Notes: generated from the sequence alone by a model not told the origin. Positions 27,449 through 37,395 are shown, counted from the stretch's first letter. The stretch is DNA of 64,000 nt from Actinobacillus equuli (GCF_900636745.1 NZ_LR134310.1:1294501-1358500), one strand, 5' to 3'. A program made the numbers and translations.

Positions 27449-27487
27449 AAAAAGCCCCAGCTCTTGCGAGCGAGGGCTTTTTTTGTG
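27449..27487 (-). terminator. Terminator of ssrA, copy 2 of the 39-bp direct repeat
   Basis: Identical to 25181-25219. It begins six bases past the ssrA 3' end on the minus strand, and its A-run reads as a T-run there. It also faces the hydrolase gene, so it can stop both transcripts. Confidence 0.85.
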
Positions 27488-27492
27488 AAATT

Positions 27493-27858
27493 TGGTGGAG
27501 CTGGGGGGATTTGAACCCCCGTCCGAAATTACTCCATCTTCAGCACTACACGTTTAGTCTAGTCTTTAGTTTCACTTATCTCCAGCGGACAGACACGCAA
27601 GAAATAAGCTAGTTTGATTCAATTTAGTGTTTCGATCCTCAAACGGCGGCGTCCACACGATCTCGTTTTGGGTGACTTATCGTTGCCCTCGTCTTACGAG
27701 CGGAAGCTGAGGCGATAAGGCTATGAGCAGGTTATTAAGCTGCTAAAGCGTATTGTTCGTCGTTTGCGACTATTTTTTTGCGGTTTGTTTACGAGGCCTA
27801 CCGCACCTCGACGTGCACCTTGGACTTCGCTAATCCCGTCGAATCCAGAATCAGCCCC
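27493..27858 (-). ncRNA. ssrA: Transfer-messenger RNA
   Basis: 366-base tmRNA that rescues stalled ribosomes. The 5' end reads GGGGCTGATTCTGGATTCG and the 3' end gives a T arm GGGGGTTCAAATCCCCC, an acceptor strand and an encoded CCA. The tag frame (27767 down to 27738) encodes ANDEQYALAA, followed by TAA at 27737-27735; the same tag is known from H. influenzae. The tRNA-like ends pair as expected. The 3' end is a classic integration site and is flanked here by a cassette. Confidence 0.97.
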
Positions 27859-27881
27859 AAAAGTCTTGCAATTCTAATGGA

Positions 27882-27923
27882 AAGCGGTTGATTTTGCAAA
27901 AAATTTTGCAAATTCGACCGCTT
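27882..27923. repeat. USS pair upstream of ssrA
   Basis: AAGCGGTTGATTTTGCAAA faces TTTGCAAATTCGACCGCTT in the gap between the divergent ssrA and antiporter genes. Confidence 0.75.
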
Positions 27924-28037
27924 AGTAAATTAATTTGCGGAGTAGTTCAAATATTTCACTTTTTTATTTTGACAAATAGACTCCGATTTATTGTAATTCG
28001 CGCAGTTAATCTTTTTTTCTTTTGATAAGGAGTCATT

Positions 28038-29375
28038 ATGACTTTCGCATACCAACAAAAAGAGCCGGAAAAGTTCGCCACTTTTCTTAAACGCCAAAAA
28101 ATGATTTTTATTGTGGCGTTTCTCGGCTATGTCTGTGCGTATTTAGTGCGTAATAATTTTAAACTTATGTCGAAGTCCATTATGGTGACCAACGGCTGGG
28201 AAAAAGCGGATATTGCGATGTTACTGTCCTGTCTGACTATTTCCTATGGCTTGGCAAAATTTTATATGGGCGCATTGGGCGACCGTGTGAGTTTGCGTAA
28301 GTTATTCGCTATTTGCTTAGCGGCAAGTGCGGTGATTTGTATTACGATCGGTTTCTACCATACCTCAATCATTACGCTTGCGGTGTTATTGGTGTTATGC
28401 GGTGTGGTGCAAGGGGCGCTAGCGCCGGCATCGCAAAGTATGATTGCCAATTACTATCCGAACAAAACCCGAGGTGCGGCAATTGCCGGTTGGAATATTT
28501 CGCAAAATATGGGCTCTGCACTGTTACCGATGATGATTGCAACCATGACCACCATGGGCTTTATTGTGCCTTCCAGCGGTAATGTGTTAATGGCGTTCTT
28601 AGTGCCTGCTGTGTTAGTGCTATGTTTTGCGCTGTTTTGTTGGAAATTCGGCGGCGATACACCGGAAGGTGAGGGGTTGGATTCGTTACGTACTATGTAC
28701 GGTGAAGCGGGTGAATCCAATGTGGCGACCGAAGAAGAAAAAAATAGCCTGAGCTATTGGCAGTTGATTTGGAAATATGTGTTTTTAAATCCGGCATTAT
28801 TATTAGTTGCTGCGGTGAATGTGGCGCTCTATTTTATCCGCTTTGGGGTGGAAGACTGGATGCCGATTTATTTGCATGAAGTGGCGAAAATGGGGGATGC
28901 CGAATCGCATATGGCGATTTCCGTTTTAGAATGGGTAGCGATTCCGGGGTCATTGGTGTTTGCTTGGCTAGCGGTTAAATATCCGAATAAAATGGCAAAA
29001 ATGGGGGCGATCGGCTTATTTATTATGGCGGGAGTTGTTTTCGCTTATGAATATGTCACGGCGAGCGGTACGCCGAATTATCCGTTATTGTTGGTGATTT
29101 GCGGTATTTTGGGGGCGTTGATTTACGGTCCGCAATTAATCGTAAATATCTTAACCATTAACTTTGTACCGTTAAATGTTGCCGGTACGGCAATCGGCTT
29201 TGTCGGTGTAACTGCTTATCTAATCGGTAATATGGGCGCAAACTGGATTATGCCGATTATGGCGGATAACTTCGGTTGGTTCTGGTCTTATGTGGTGATT
29301 GCAGCGCTTTCCGTGTTCTCTGCGGTGGGGTATTTAGTGTTAGCGAAACACGAAGAAAAAACCATTAAAGCTTAA
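28038..29375 (+). CDS. OPA-family organophosphate:phosphate antiporter (GlpT/UhpT type)
   Basis: 445 residues with twelve helices. OPA-family signatures are YLVRNNFKL in helix 1, GWNISQNMGSALLP, FIRFGVEDWMPIYLHEV and LIYGPQLIVN. The DW-P-YL-EV segment and IPGSLVFAW resemble GlpT more than UhpT, but overall similarity to either looks moderate, so glycerol-3-phosphate, hexose phosphate or another organophosphate are all possible. AAGGAG lies 6 bases before the ATG. It is a second OPA protein in the window beside the UhpC-like one. Confidence 0.82.
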   Translation: MTFAYQQKEPEKFATFLKRQKMIFIVAFLGYVCAYLVRNNFKLMSKSIMVTNGWEKADIAMLLSCLTISYGLAKFYMGALGDRVSLRKLFAICLAASAVICITIGFYHTSIITLAVLLVLCGVVQGALAPASQSMIANYYPNKTRGAAIAGWNISQNMGSALLPMMIATMTTMGFIVPSSGNVLMAFLVPAVLVLCFALFCWKFGGDTPEGEGLDSLRTMYGEAGESNVATEEEKNSLSYWQLIWKYVFLNPALLLVAAVNVALYFIRFGVEDWMPIYLHEVAKMGDAESHMAISVLEWVAIPGSLVFAWLAVKYPNKMAKMGAIGLFIMAGVVFAYEYVTASGTPNYPLLLVICGILGALIYGPQLIVNILTINFVPLNVAGTAIGFVGVTAYLIGNMGANWIMPIMADNFGWFWSYVVIAALSVFSAVGYLVLAKHEEKTIKA

Positions 29376-29391
29376 ATAAATTCATATACTC

Positions 29392-29428
29392 AAAAAGCGG
29401 ATTTCTCAGGCGGGAACTCCGCTTTTTT
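29392..29428 (+). terminator. Terminator after the OPA antiporter gene
   Basis: AAAAAGCGGA / TCCGCTTTTTT stem with a 16-base loop, 16 bases after the stop. Confidence 0.7.
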
Positions 29429-29481
29429 ATTGTCGTCCAACGCTTTCGTAAGAAATCCACGCCGGATCATTCTAACGCTGT

Positions 29482-29487
29482 TATAAT
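29482..29487 (+). promoter_or_regulatory. -10 element of rpoH
   Basis: A perfect TATAAT lies 20 bases before the first ATG of rpoH, placing the transcript start near 29494. No clear -35 box is seen at the usual distance. Confidence 0.5.
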
Positions 29488-29507
29488 GTACGGGTCATGA
29501 ATAGCCA

Positions 29508-30464
29508 ATGAGAAATAAGATGAAAAAATTTGACGAACACGAGATAGAAGATGCAGAAATTATTGAGCCGGATGAAGTAGAAGTGCTAGAAAACGAGCCG
29601 AGTGAGGCGATGCATCCTGCTTTAGTACAAGGCGGTATGCCTGTTCCGCAAGGGAATCTCGATAGCTATATTCGTATGGCAAATCAATATCCTATTCTCA
29701 GTGCCGAACAAGAAAAAGAGCTGGCGGAACGTTATTATTATGATGAAGATTTAGAAGCGGCAAAACAACTGATTCTTTCGCATATGCGCTTCGTGATTCA
29801 TATTGCGCGCGGCTATTTGGGTTACGGACTGCCGCTTGCCGATTTAATTCAAGAAGGGAATATCGGCTTGATGAAAGCGGTAAAACGTTTTGACCCGAAT
29901 GTCGGTGTGCGTTTAGTGTCTTTTGCAGTGCATTGGGTGAAAGCAGAAATTCACGAATACGTATTAAAAAACTGGCGTATCGTGAAAGTGGCGACCACCA
30001 AAGCGCAACGTAAGTTATTCTTTAATCTGCGTAAAAACAAAAATCGTCTCGCTTGGTTTAATGAAGAAGAAATCAAAAAAGTGGCGGAGGATTTAGGGGT
30101 GTCGGTTGAAGAAGTGCGAGAAATGGAATCTCGTATGACCGGTCAAGACTTAGGTTTTGATTTGCCTGCCGGTGAAGATGATGACGAGGCTTATGCGCCT
30201 TCAATGTATATTGAAGATAATAGCTCAAACTTTGCCGATGAACTGGAAGACGAAGAGCATACGGGCGAAGCAACTGCTCAATTGGCTTATGCGCTGGCGA
30301 CATTGGATGAACGTAGCCAAGATATTATTAAAACCCGTTGGTTGGATGAAGACAAAGCTACTTTACAAGATCTGGCGGATAAATACGGCATTTCAGCCGA
30401 ACGTGTACGCCAATTAGAAAATGCGGCACTGAAAAAAATCAAAGACGCAATTACTTTAGAGTAA
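29508..30464 (+). CDS. rpoH: Heat-shock sigma factor sigma-32, with an acidic N-terminal extension
   Basis: Sigma-32 directs RNA polymerase to heat-shock promoters. From [20 protein letters not shown] onward (about residue 50) it follows RpoH closely: [33 protein letters not shown], the RpoH box in [15 protein letters not shown], and the region 4 helix [19 protein letters not shown]. As drawn it has 318 residues against 284 in E. coli; the surplus is a Glu/Asp-rich stretch before residue 45. ATGs at 29508 and 29520 are both within the expected transcript but have weak ribosome-binding sites; an internal ATG at 29637 would give a normal length. The extension should be checked as real. Confidence 0.93.
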   Translation: MRNKMKKFDEHEIEDAEIIEPDEVEVLENEPSEAMHPALVQGGMPVPQGNLDSYIRMANQYPILSAEQEKELAERYYYDEDLEAAKQLILSHMRFVIHIARGYLGYGLPLADLIQEGNIGLMKAVKRFDPNVGVRLVSFAVHWVKAEIHEYVLKNWRIVKVATTKAQRKLFFNLRKNKNRLAWFNEEEIKKVAEDLGVSVEEVREMESRMTGQDLGFDLPAGEDDDEAYAPSMYIEDNSSNFADELEDEEHTGEATAQLAYALATLDERSQDIIKTRWLDEDKATLQDLADKYGISAERVRQLENAALKKIKDAITLE

Positions 30465-30480
30465 TGTGCTATACGTAGAT

Positions 30481-30534
30481 AAGCGGTCTATTTTCACCTG
30501 AAATTTGCAAATTTGGGATGAAAATAGACCGCTT
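30481..30534. repeat. USS pair after rpoH, 16-bp perfect stem
   Basis: AAGCGGTCTATTTTCA and TGAAAATAGACCGCTT match exactly; it begins 16 bases past the rpoH stop and is a likely terminator. Confidence 0.8.
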
Positions 30535-30569
30535 GTTGTATCTATTAGTTAACCGCTTTAGGCAATAAA

Positions 30570-30612
30570 AAAGCGGTACGATTTGCAAAAAATCTTGCAA
30601 AAAGCACCGCTT
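30570..30612. repeat. USS pair after mglC
   Basis: AAGCGGT and ACCGCTT flank two TTGCAAA copies, directly behind the mglC stop on the minus strand; a T-run follows on that strand. Confidence 0.75.
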
Positions 30613-30627
30613 GGACAAGGACAATCT

Positions 30628-31638
30628 TTATTTTTTCTTCGCGTATTTGAGCGAGTCAATCGCTACCGCAAGCACGATAATGCCGCCTTTAATAATGTAT
30701 TGCCAGTACGGGTTTACACCGATATAGGTTAAACCGTAGTTGATAACGGTAAAGATAATTACCCCGGTCACCACGCCGATAATGGTGCCGACTCCACCGG
30801 CAAATGACACGCCGCCCACGACACAAGCCGCAATTGCATCCATTTCATACATAAAACCGAGGTTATTGGTTGCCGAGCCGATACGACCTGCTTCTAACAT
30901 ACCGCCGAATGCATAAAACACGCCGGATAACATATAAATACCCATTAAGTTAAGCGGGACGTTTACCCCTGAAACACGTGCTGCTTCCGGGTTACCACCG
31001 ATCGCAAAAATGTTTTTACCGAAGCGGGTTTTATTCCAAAGCGTCCACATAATTAACGTAGCGATTACCGCATAAATCGTGATGTAAGAGAGTTTAAAAT
31101 CACCGAAGCGGAAGAAACCTTGAGCAAAAGAGGAGAAACTATCGCTAAAACCGGCAATCGGTGAACCGCCTACCGCATCATAATAAAGTGAGTTGATACC
31201 GTAAACGATGATCATTGTCCCCATCGTGGCAATAAACGGCGTTACGTTGAGATAAGCAATAACAAAACCATTTAATAAACCAATAACCGCGCCGATAGCA
31301 CATACGGCAAGAATCACAACCGGAATCGGAATCTCAGCTAAATCGGGGAATACTCGGTTCATATTTTCCATCGATTGCATTAAGGTTGCGGTAATTACCG
31401 CTGCCAATCCCACCTGACGACCGGCGGATAAGTCGGTACCTTGCGTCACAATTAAACCGGCAACCCCTAATGCAATAATTAAACGCACGGAAGATTGCGA
31501 TAAAATATTACTGAAGTTACGTAAACTTAAGAAACTTGGGTCTTGTACGATAATGACAATTAACAAAATTAATAACACAAAATAAATCGCATTTTGTTTA
31601 AAAAAATCCATGGTGCGATTCTGTTTTAAAGCGGACAT
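30628..31638 (-). CDS. mglC: Galactose/methylgalactoside ABC transporter permease
   Basis: Inner-membrane permease of the galactose importer, 336 residues, the same length as E. coli MglC. About eight to ten helices; the ribose/galactose permease pattern is seen in LIVTQGTDLSAGRQVGLAAV, GNPEAARVSGVNV and AACVVGGVSFAGGVGTI. Third gene of mglBAC; 16 bases separate it from mglA. Confidence 0.96.
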   Translation of the reverse strand: MSALKQNRTMDFFKQNAIYFVLLILLIVIIVQDPSFLSLRNFSNILSQSSVRLIIALGVAGLIVTQGTDLSAGRQVGLAAVITATLMQSMENMNRVFPDLAEIPIPVVILAVCAIGAVIGLLNGFVIAYLNVTPFIATMGTMIIVYGINSLYYDAVGGSPIAGFSDSFSSFAQGFFRFGDFKLSYITIYAVIATLIMWTLWNKTRFGKNIFAIGGNPEAARVSGVNVPLNLMGIYMLSGVFYAFGGMLEAGRIGSATNNLGFMYEMDAIAACVVGGVSFAGGVGTIIGVVTGVIIFTVINYGLTYIGVNPYWQYIIKGGIIVLAVAIDSLKYAKKK

Positions 31639-31654
31639 ACATCACTCCTTGCTT

Positions 31655-33154
31655 TTATAAATATTTTGCAGCGAGCTGCAAGATTTCTTCTTGAGAGGTT
31701 TTGGCGGTTTCAACAATGCCCGCCACTTTCCCGTTACTCATGACTAAAATTCGGTCGGTTACCCCTAATAACTCCGGCATTTCGGATGAAATCATAATGA
31801 TTCCCTTATCTTTATTGGCTAAATCGAGAATTAATTGGTAAATCTCGAATTTCGCCCCGATATCAATGCCTCGGGTCGGTTCGTCCAACATTAAAATTTC
31901 CGGTTGGGTTAACAGCCAACGGCCGATAATCACTTTTTGTTGGTTACCGCCGGAAAGTGACCCAATACTGGTTTGATGAGACGGTGTTTTAACATTCATC
32001 GCATCAATCACCCATTGGGTATCACTTTTCATTTTTTTATTGCTGAGTAAACCTAATTTACCTAAGTAAGATTTCATATTTGAAATCAACGAGTTAAATT
32101 CGATGCTGAGATTCGCATAAATACCGGTTGAGCGGCGTTCTTCGGTAACCAGCGCAAAACCGTTATTAATTGCTTCAAACGCATTACGATTGTTGACCGC
32201 TTTGCCGTTTAAGGTAATAGTTCCGCTGGCTTTTTCACGCACACCGAAAATAGTTTCGACAATATCGGTACGTTTTGCACCGACCAAGCCGGCGATACCC
32301 AACACTTCGCCTTTACGCAATTCAAAGCTAACATCTTGAATGGACGGCTGATTTTTGGCGGTTAAATGTTCTACCACGAGTACGGTTTCTTTCGGTATAT
32401 TGGTTTTTTCCGGGAAACGTTGAGTCAGTTCACGACCTACCATCATGGAAACGATTTGTTCCATTGAGGTATCTTTAATCGCAACGGTGTTTACCCATTT
32501 ACCGTCACGCAAGATAGTAATTTCGTCACAAATTTTGAATATTTCATCCATTTTGTGCGAAATATAAATAATGCCGCAGCCACGATCTTTTAATTTCTGA
32601 ATGATTTTAAATAAATGTTCGACTTCTTTTTCAGAAAGCGAAGAAGTCGGCTCATCCATAATTACAATTTTGGCGTTGTACGAGAAAGCTTTGGCAATTT
32701 CAATCATCTGCATTTGTGATACGGATAATTTCGCCACTTTATCACGTGGATCGACATCAATATCTAATTCATCAAAAATTGCTTTGGTATCACGGTACAT
32801 TTTATCGTGATCGACAAACGGCCCTTTTAGCGGATAACGCCCAAGCCAAAGGTTATCCATGACGCTTACTTGTTTTACTAGATTCAGTTCTTGGTGAACC
32901 ATCGAAATCCCGTTTTCAAGCGCCTCTTTTGAGGTTTTAAAATTGACCGGTTTGCCTAAAAATAAAATTTCACCTTCATCCTTGGCATAAATCCCGAATA
33001 AACATTTGAGTAGGGTGGATTTACCTGCGCCGTTTTCGCCCATTAAGGCGTGTACGCTATGGGATTTTACGGTTAAGTTAGCTTTATCCAACGCTTTTAC
33101 GCCGGGGAAAGACTTACTAACATTTGTCATTGTGAGCAGTACTTCACTTGTCAT
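31655..33154 (-). CDS. mglA: Galactose/methylgalactoside ABC transporter ATP-binding protein
   Basis: 499-residue ATPase with two ABC domains, as usual in sugar CUT2 systems. Domain 1 has Walker [10 protein letters not shown], signature LSVSQMQM and Walker [10 protein letters not shown]; domain 2 has the degenerate Walker [10 protein letters not shown], signature LSGGNQQK and Walker [11 protein letters not shown]. Energises import through MglC. Lies 56 bases after mglB, with a short hairpin-like repeat (GGCACGGGTG / CGTGCC region, 33173-33199) between that may reduce readthrough from the highly expressed binding protein. Confidence 0.96.
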   Translation of the reverse strand: MTSEVLLTMTNVSKSFPGVKALDKANLTVKSHSVHALMGENGAGKSTLLKCLFGIYAKDEGEILFLGKPVNFKTSKEALENGISMVHQELNLVKQVSVMDNLWLGRYPLKGPFVDHDKMYRDTKAIFDELDIDVDPRDKVAKLSVSQMQMIEIAKAFSYNAKIVIMDEPTSSLSEKEVEHLFKIIQKLKDRGCGIIYISHKMDEIFKICDEITILRDGKWVNTVAIKDTSMEQIVSMMVGRELTQRFPEKTNIPKETVLVVEHLTAKNQPSIQDVSFELRKGEVLGIAGLVGAKRTDIVETIFGVREKASGTITLNGKAVNNRNAFEAINNGFALVTEERRSTGIYANLSIEFNSLISNMKSYLGKLGLLSNKKMKSDTQWVIDAMNVKTPSHQTSIGSLSGGNQQKVIIGRWLLTQPEILMLDEPTRGIDIGAKFEIYQLILDLANKDKGIIMISSEMPELLGVTDRILVMSNGKVAGIVETAKTSQEEILQLAAKYL

Positions 33155-33210
33155 ATCTCACTCCCTAAAAAATAGGCACGAGTGATCCACCCGTGCCTAA
33201 ACAACTTCAC

Positions 33211-34203
33211 TTATTTTAAAAATTTATCTAAATTATCTTTATCTACGCCAACATAAGGAATACGTACAACACGTTCCTCAATTTTCCAGCTGGTGCCTTC
33301 ACCTGCCGCTTTACCTTCTGCAAGATTTGCCGCTAATTGCACTACGGCTTTGCCTTGACCGGCAGCATCGTTAAGCACCGTACCGGCTAATTCACCTTTT
33401 TTGATTAATTGTAATGCTTCAGGTAATGCGTCTACACCAAAGATCGGTAATTTACGACCGTGCGCTTTAGTAGCTTCTAATGCGCCTAACGCCATACCGT
33501 CGTTATTCGAGATAATCACTTCAATATCTTTCGCCTTACCGCTGGATAACCAAGCGTCCACTTTATCTTTTGCTTGTGCCGCATCCCACAATGCCGCATC
33601 CATAAAGATCTGTTCGCTTTGAATACCTTGTGCCGCTAAGCCTTCCACCACGTATTTAGTACGTGCTTCCGCATCAGGGTGACCCGGTTCGCCTTTTAAT
33701 AACGCATATTGCACTTTACCGTCTTTGTTTAAATCTAATGCCGGATTCGCTTTCCATTGTTTTGCAATTAAGTCACCTTGGATTAAACCGGATTCTTTCG
33801 GATCTGTACCCACGTAATAAGCTTTGTCATAGCTTGCAACCGCTTTTGCTCCCGGGTCTTTATTGAAGAATACAATTGGCAAATCTTCACTTTTCGCTTT
33901 ATCAATAATGGTTTTTGACGCTGAAGGGTCAACCAAGTTGATCGCTAATGCTTTTACGCCTTTAGACAGTAATACGTCCACTTGGTCGTTTTGAATAGAT
34001 TGGGTGTTTTGCGAGTCATTCATTAATAACTTCACATCTTTTAATTGATGCGCTTCTTTGTCGATTTCTTTACGCATTAACGCCATAAAGTTATCGTCAT
34101 ATTTGTAGATGGTCACACCGATACGTGTTTCTGCTTGTGCGGTACTAATACCTGCGCCTAATGCAATCGCTAATGCTAAGGTGCTTAATACGGTTTTTTT
34201 CAT
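33211..34203 (-). CDS. mglB: Periplasmic galactose/glucose-binding protein
   Basis: 330 residues (E. coli 332). The signal peptide is [24 protein letters not shown]; the mature protein starts [16 protein letters not shown] and includes the ligand region [23 protein letters not shown] and [19 protein letters not shown]. The ATG at 34201-34203 was chosen because GAGGG lies 7 bases upstream and it opens the signal peptide; an earlier in-frame ATG at 34266 is unlikely. First gene of the mgl operon. Confidence 0.96.
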   Translation of the reverse strand: MKKTVLSTLALAIALGAGISTAQAETRIGVTIYKYDDNFMALMRKEIDKEAHQLKDVKLLMNDSQNTQSIQNDQVDVLLSKGVKALAINLVDPSASKTIIDKAKSEDLPIVFFNKDPGAKAVASYDKAYYVGTDPKESGLIQGDLIAKQWKANPALDLNKDGKVQYALLKGEPGHPDAEARTKYVVEGLAAQGIQSEQIFMDAALWDAAQAKDKVDAWLSSGKAKDIEVIISNNDGMALGALEATKAHGRKLPIFGVDALPEALQLIKKGELAGTVLNDAAGQGKAVVQLAANLAEGKAAGEGTSWKIEERVVRIPYVGVDKDNLDKFLK

Positions 34204-34261
34204 AGAGTTACCCTCTGGTATAAAAGTATTATGATGAGCTACGGTTAAAGTAGTTGGGCGA

Positions 34262-34307
34262 AGCATACAAAATCTAAGAAAAAAATACTGTGATCATTTT
34301 CACAAAT
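34262..34307 (-). promoter_or_regulatory. CRP site and promoter of mglBAC
   Basis: TGTGA-TCATTT-TCACA (34289-34304) matches all 10 CRP core bases. On the minus strand TATGCT (34262-34267) fits a -10 box placed so that the CRP centre is about 41.5 bp upstream of the start point. Galactose uptake is thus predicted to be catabolite-activated. No galS/galR repressor gene is adjacent. Confidence 0.8.
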
Positions 34308-34432
34308 CCGAAAAAATGAAGTAAATAACTTAAATATACAAGATGTTTGTGGAATTTTACTTCGTTTATAGTATCAATATAGAGCCTAATCTTTTTATTG
34401 CCTATAATAATTAAGCAAATGAGGAGAAAACA

Positions 34433-35275
34433 ATGAAAGTAGGGTTAGTGTTGGAAGGTGGTGCGATGCGAGGTATGTTTACCGCCGGCGTACTCGATGT
34501 ATTTTTGGATGAGCAGCTTGAATTTGATGGGGCAGTTACCGTATCTGCAGGGGCATTATTTGGGGTGAATCTCCCGTCTAAACAACGTGGGCGAGTGTTG
34601 CGCTACAATAAAAAATATATGAATGATAAGCGCTTTTTAAGTCTGAAAAGCTGGCTTACTACCGGTAATCTAATTAATCGTGATTTCGCTTTCTATGAAT
34701 TGCCCACTATTCATGATCCGTTCGATCAAGCTACTTTTGCCCAATCGCAAATGGACTTTTGGGTTACGCTAACCAATGTGGAAACCGGTGAACCGGAATA
34801 TTTTAAGGTGCAAGACGTGTTTAAGGAAATGGAGTTGTTTCGTGCCACTTCAGCCATGCCGTTTGTGTCTCAATTTGTTGAAATTAACGGCAAAAAATAT
34901 TTGGACGGTGGCATCGCCGATAGCATTCCGTTACAGAAGTGCCTTGATTTGGGCTACGACAAAATCGTATTGGTTTTAACTCGCCCGTTGGAATACCGCA
35001 AAAAGCCAAGTTCGATGGCATTGTTTAAGTGGATTTATCGCGGTTACCCCCACTTGATTGAGCGTTGGCAACAGCGTTATCAAGATTACAATCAAACGGT
35101 GGAGCGCATTATTCAGTTAAACCAAGCACAACAAATTTTCGTGATTCGCCCGTCACAAACTATTCCGTTAAGTCGTTTGGAAAAAAATCCTAACAAGTTA
35201 CAACAAATGTACGATTTGGGTGTTTCTGACGCTCAGCAGGCAATATCTGCGTTACGTCAGTATTTGGCAGCTTAG
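34433..35275 (+). CDS. Patatin-like phospholipase family protein, YjjU-like
   Basis: 280 residues. The patatin oxyanion stretch LEGGAMRGMFTAGVLDV is at residues 7-23, the nucleophile is in TVSAGALFG (Ser near 38), and the catalytic aspartate is in DGGIADSIP near 159. No signal peptide, so it is expected in the cytoplasm as a Ser-Asp lipid acyl hydrolase. The ATG follows GAGGAGAAAA, an excellent ribosome-binding site. Divergent from mglBAC. The substrate is not known for the YjjU group. Confidence 0.85.
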   Translation: MKVGLVLEGGAMRGMFTAGVLDVFLDEQLEFDGAVTVSAGALFGVNLPSKQRGRVLRYNKKYMNDKRFLSLKSWLTTGNLINRDFAFYELPTIHDPFDQATFAQSQMDFWVTLTNVETGEPEYFKVQDVFKEMELFRATSAMPFVSQFVEINGKKYLDGGIADSIPLQKCLDLGYDKIVLVLTRPLEYRKKPSSMALFKWIYRGYPHLIERWQQRYQDYNQTVERIIQLNQAQQIFVIRPSQTIPLSRLEKNPNKLQQMYDLGVSDAQQAISALRQYLAA

Positions 35276-35294
35276 TCCCAATAAGCTTCCAAGG

Positions 35295-35352
35295 ACAAGC
35301 GGTCGAATTTGGCAAAATTTTTGCAAGTTTTTATCGAAATTCGACCGCTTGT
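35295..35352. repeat. USS pair between converging genes
   Basis: ACAAGCGGTCGAATTT and AAATTCGACCGCTTGT give a perfect 16-bp stem between the patatin-like gene and the BCCT gene, and can end both transcripts. Confidence 0.85.
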
Positions 35353-35367
35353 TTAAGCCACCGATCG

Positions 35368-37395
35368 CTATTCGGCTAATTCGGTTTGCTCATGTGCCAT
35401 CAACTCTTGTCCGACAGAATCCAGCAGTGACAAATAACGTTCGTAATGTTTGAGAATGTCGGCAATCAATTCATCCCCCTCCATATACTGCACGTCATAG
35501 CCGGCACGCCCATCAAAGAAATAAGTGATTGGCTCATAGGTCACGCTATTTTGAATATGCGGTAAATTCTCGTCATTGATTAACTGTTCCGAGACTTCAC
35601 GACTGACGGATTTGATACCGTACATAAAATCACGCATAGATTCTTTATGAATGACTAATTCTACCGCCGGTTCGTCTTGTTCGAAATAGGCGTTTACATC
35701 AACACTTAATCCGTACTCGGCAATCAATTCTCGGCGTAAGGTTCGCATTGCTGGTAACGCTGTTTTTTTCAAGAACCGATTCACGTCTTTTTCTTCCGTT
35801 TGGTTAAGCATTTGGCTGAGGTAATCTCGCCATTTATCGCCTGTCCAAAGTACGGAAGTCGGAGTGAGTTTCACCTCAAAATATTTTTTATCCGCACTTA
35901 GCCCAAACCACAAACTCACACACATGATTGCCATTAAAATGGAGAATGGTAAGGCGGTAATTAATGTCATCGTTTGTAAGTTGGCTAAACCGCCGGTAGT
36001 AAGTAACGTAATTGCCACAGCTGACATTAATACGCCCCACATCACGGCTTGCCAACGAGGTGCAGAGAGGCTTTTATCACGTGACGCAATGTTATTCAGA
36101 ACATAAATCCCGGAGTCGGCGGAGGTAATAAAAAACAGTGCGATACTTAATAATGCAACTAGTCCGGTTACCGTAGAAAGCGGTAAATAATCTAAAAATT
36201 TAAATAATAGGGTTTCCGGTGTAGCAACAAACTGTGCCAATGAGCCTTGCGCTTGGTTCAGATCAAGCCAAATCGCACTATTACCGAATACGGTAAACCA
36301 CAGAATGCCGAATAGGCTTGGTAGTGCTAAGACACCAAATACAAATTCTCGAATGGTACGCCCACGAGAAATACGGGCGATAAATAAGCCAACAAATGGC
36401 GCCCAAGAACACCACCATGCCCAATACAAAATCGTCCAGCCGTTAAACCATTCGGTATTTTGTTGTTCATACGCATAAGTTTTAAAGCTAAGTTGCACTA
36501 AATGGGTGAGATATGTACCGATATTGTCGCTAAATGCGGCTAATAGATAGAGTGTTGGGCCGGAAAGTAATACGAAAATTAATAAACAAACCGCTAGCAC
36601 TAAATTGGTTTCGCTTAAAATTTTCACCCCCTTGCCCACACCGGAGATCGCTGAAAAAATAGCAAGCGACATAACGATAACAATTACGCTAATTTGTAAA
36701 CCGAAACTATTTTCGTCAATCCAGCCCATTTCCACTAAACCGGCACCTAACTGTGCCGAGCCGAAACCCAGAGTAGTAATAATACCGAATAAGGTGGCAA
36801 CTAATGCCATAATGTCGATAACGTCCCCGATCTTGCCGTTAATGCGATCTTTTAATAACGGATAAAAGCAAGAACGCAAAGCAAGCGGCAGTTTATAACG
36901 GAAGCCGAAATAGGCGAGCGCAAGCGCAATCACACCATAAATCGCCCAAGCGTGCATTCCCCAGTGGAAGACCGTGTGGAGTAAGGCTTGTTGTGTTTTC
37001 TGCTCACTTGTTCCGCTGGTAATGGAAGACAAATAATGAGAAAGCGGCTCGGCAACGCCGAAGAACATTAATCCAACCCCCATACCTGCGGCGAATAACA
37101 TTGCCATCCAAGACATAAAGCTGAATTCCGGTTCTTCTTCATTGGTACCGAGTTTAATATTACCTAAACTACTCACCGATAAAATCAGCAAGAAAAATAA
37201 GAAAATAGAACACATTAAAATATAGAACCAGCTGAAATTAGCAAAAATACCCGCTTTAGCGGCATTTAAGGCAGTTTGTGTTCCGTTGGGGAAAATTAAA
37301 ATCGCTGCGACAAGTAAAATAACAAATAATAACGTAATGCCTGTCACAAACGGATTAAATGAAGATTTGTCACGAACAAGCGTGGCTAAGTTCAT
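35368..37395 (-). CDS. betT: BCCT-family choline/betaine transporter, BetT-like
   Basis: 675 residues (E. coli BetT 677) with twelve helices and a long cytoplasmic C-terminal tail (about 500-675). The BCCT signatures are MLFAAGMGVGLMFFGVAEP, the aromatic box WTILYWAWWCSWAPFVGLFIARIS and TSADSGIYVLNNIASR. The length and tail favour the proton-driven BetT branch over short sodium-driven BetP-type carriers. No choline dehydrogenase genes are adjacent, so imported choline may be used for other purposes or betaine accumulated directly. Long 5' region (37396-37677) shared with the divergent kefB-like gene, with a CGTCCG-AAG-CGGACG hairpin at 37462-37476. Confidence 0.88.
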   Translation of the reverse strand: MNLATLVRDKSSFNPFVTGITLLFVILLVAAILIFPNGTQTALNAAKAGIFANFSWFYILMCSIFLFFLLILSVSSLGNIKLGTNEEEPEFSFMSWMAMLFAAGMGVGLMFFGVAEPLSHYLSSITSGTSEQKTQQALLHTVFHWGMHAWAIYGVIALALAYFGFRYKLPLALRSCFYPLLKDRINGKIGDVIDIMALVATLFGIITTLGFGSAQLGAGLVEMGWIDENSFGLQISVIVIVMSLAIFSAISGVGKGVKILSETNLVLAVCLLIFVLLSGPTLYLLAAFSDNIGTYLTHLVQLSFKTYAYEQQNTEWFNGWTILYWAWWCSWAPFVGLFIARISRGRTIREFVFGVLALPSLFGILWFTVFGNSAIWLDLNQAQGSLAQFVATPETLLFKFLDYLPLSTVTGLVALLSIALFFITSADSGIYVLNNIASRDKSLSAPRWQAVMWGVLMSAVAITLLTTGGLANLQTMTLITALPFSILMAIMCVSLWFGLSADKKYFEVKLTPTSVLWTGDKWRDYLSQMLNQTEEKDVNRFLKKTALPAMRTLRRELIAEYGLSVDVNAYFEQDEPAVELVIHKESMRDFMYGIKSVSREVSEQLINDENLPHIQNSVTYEPITYFFDGRAGYDVQYMEGDELIADILKHYERYLSLLDSVGQELMAHEQTELAE

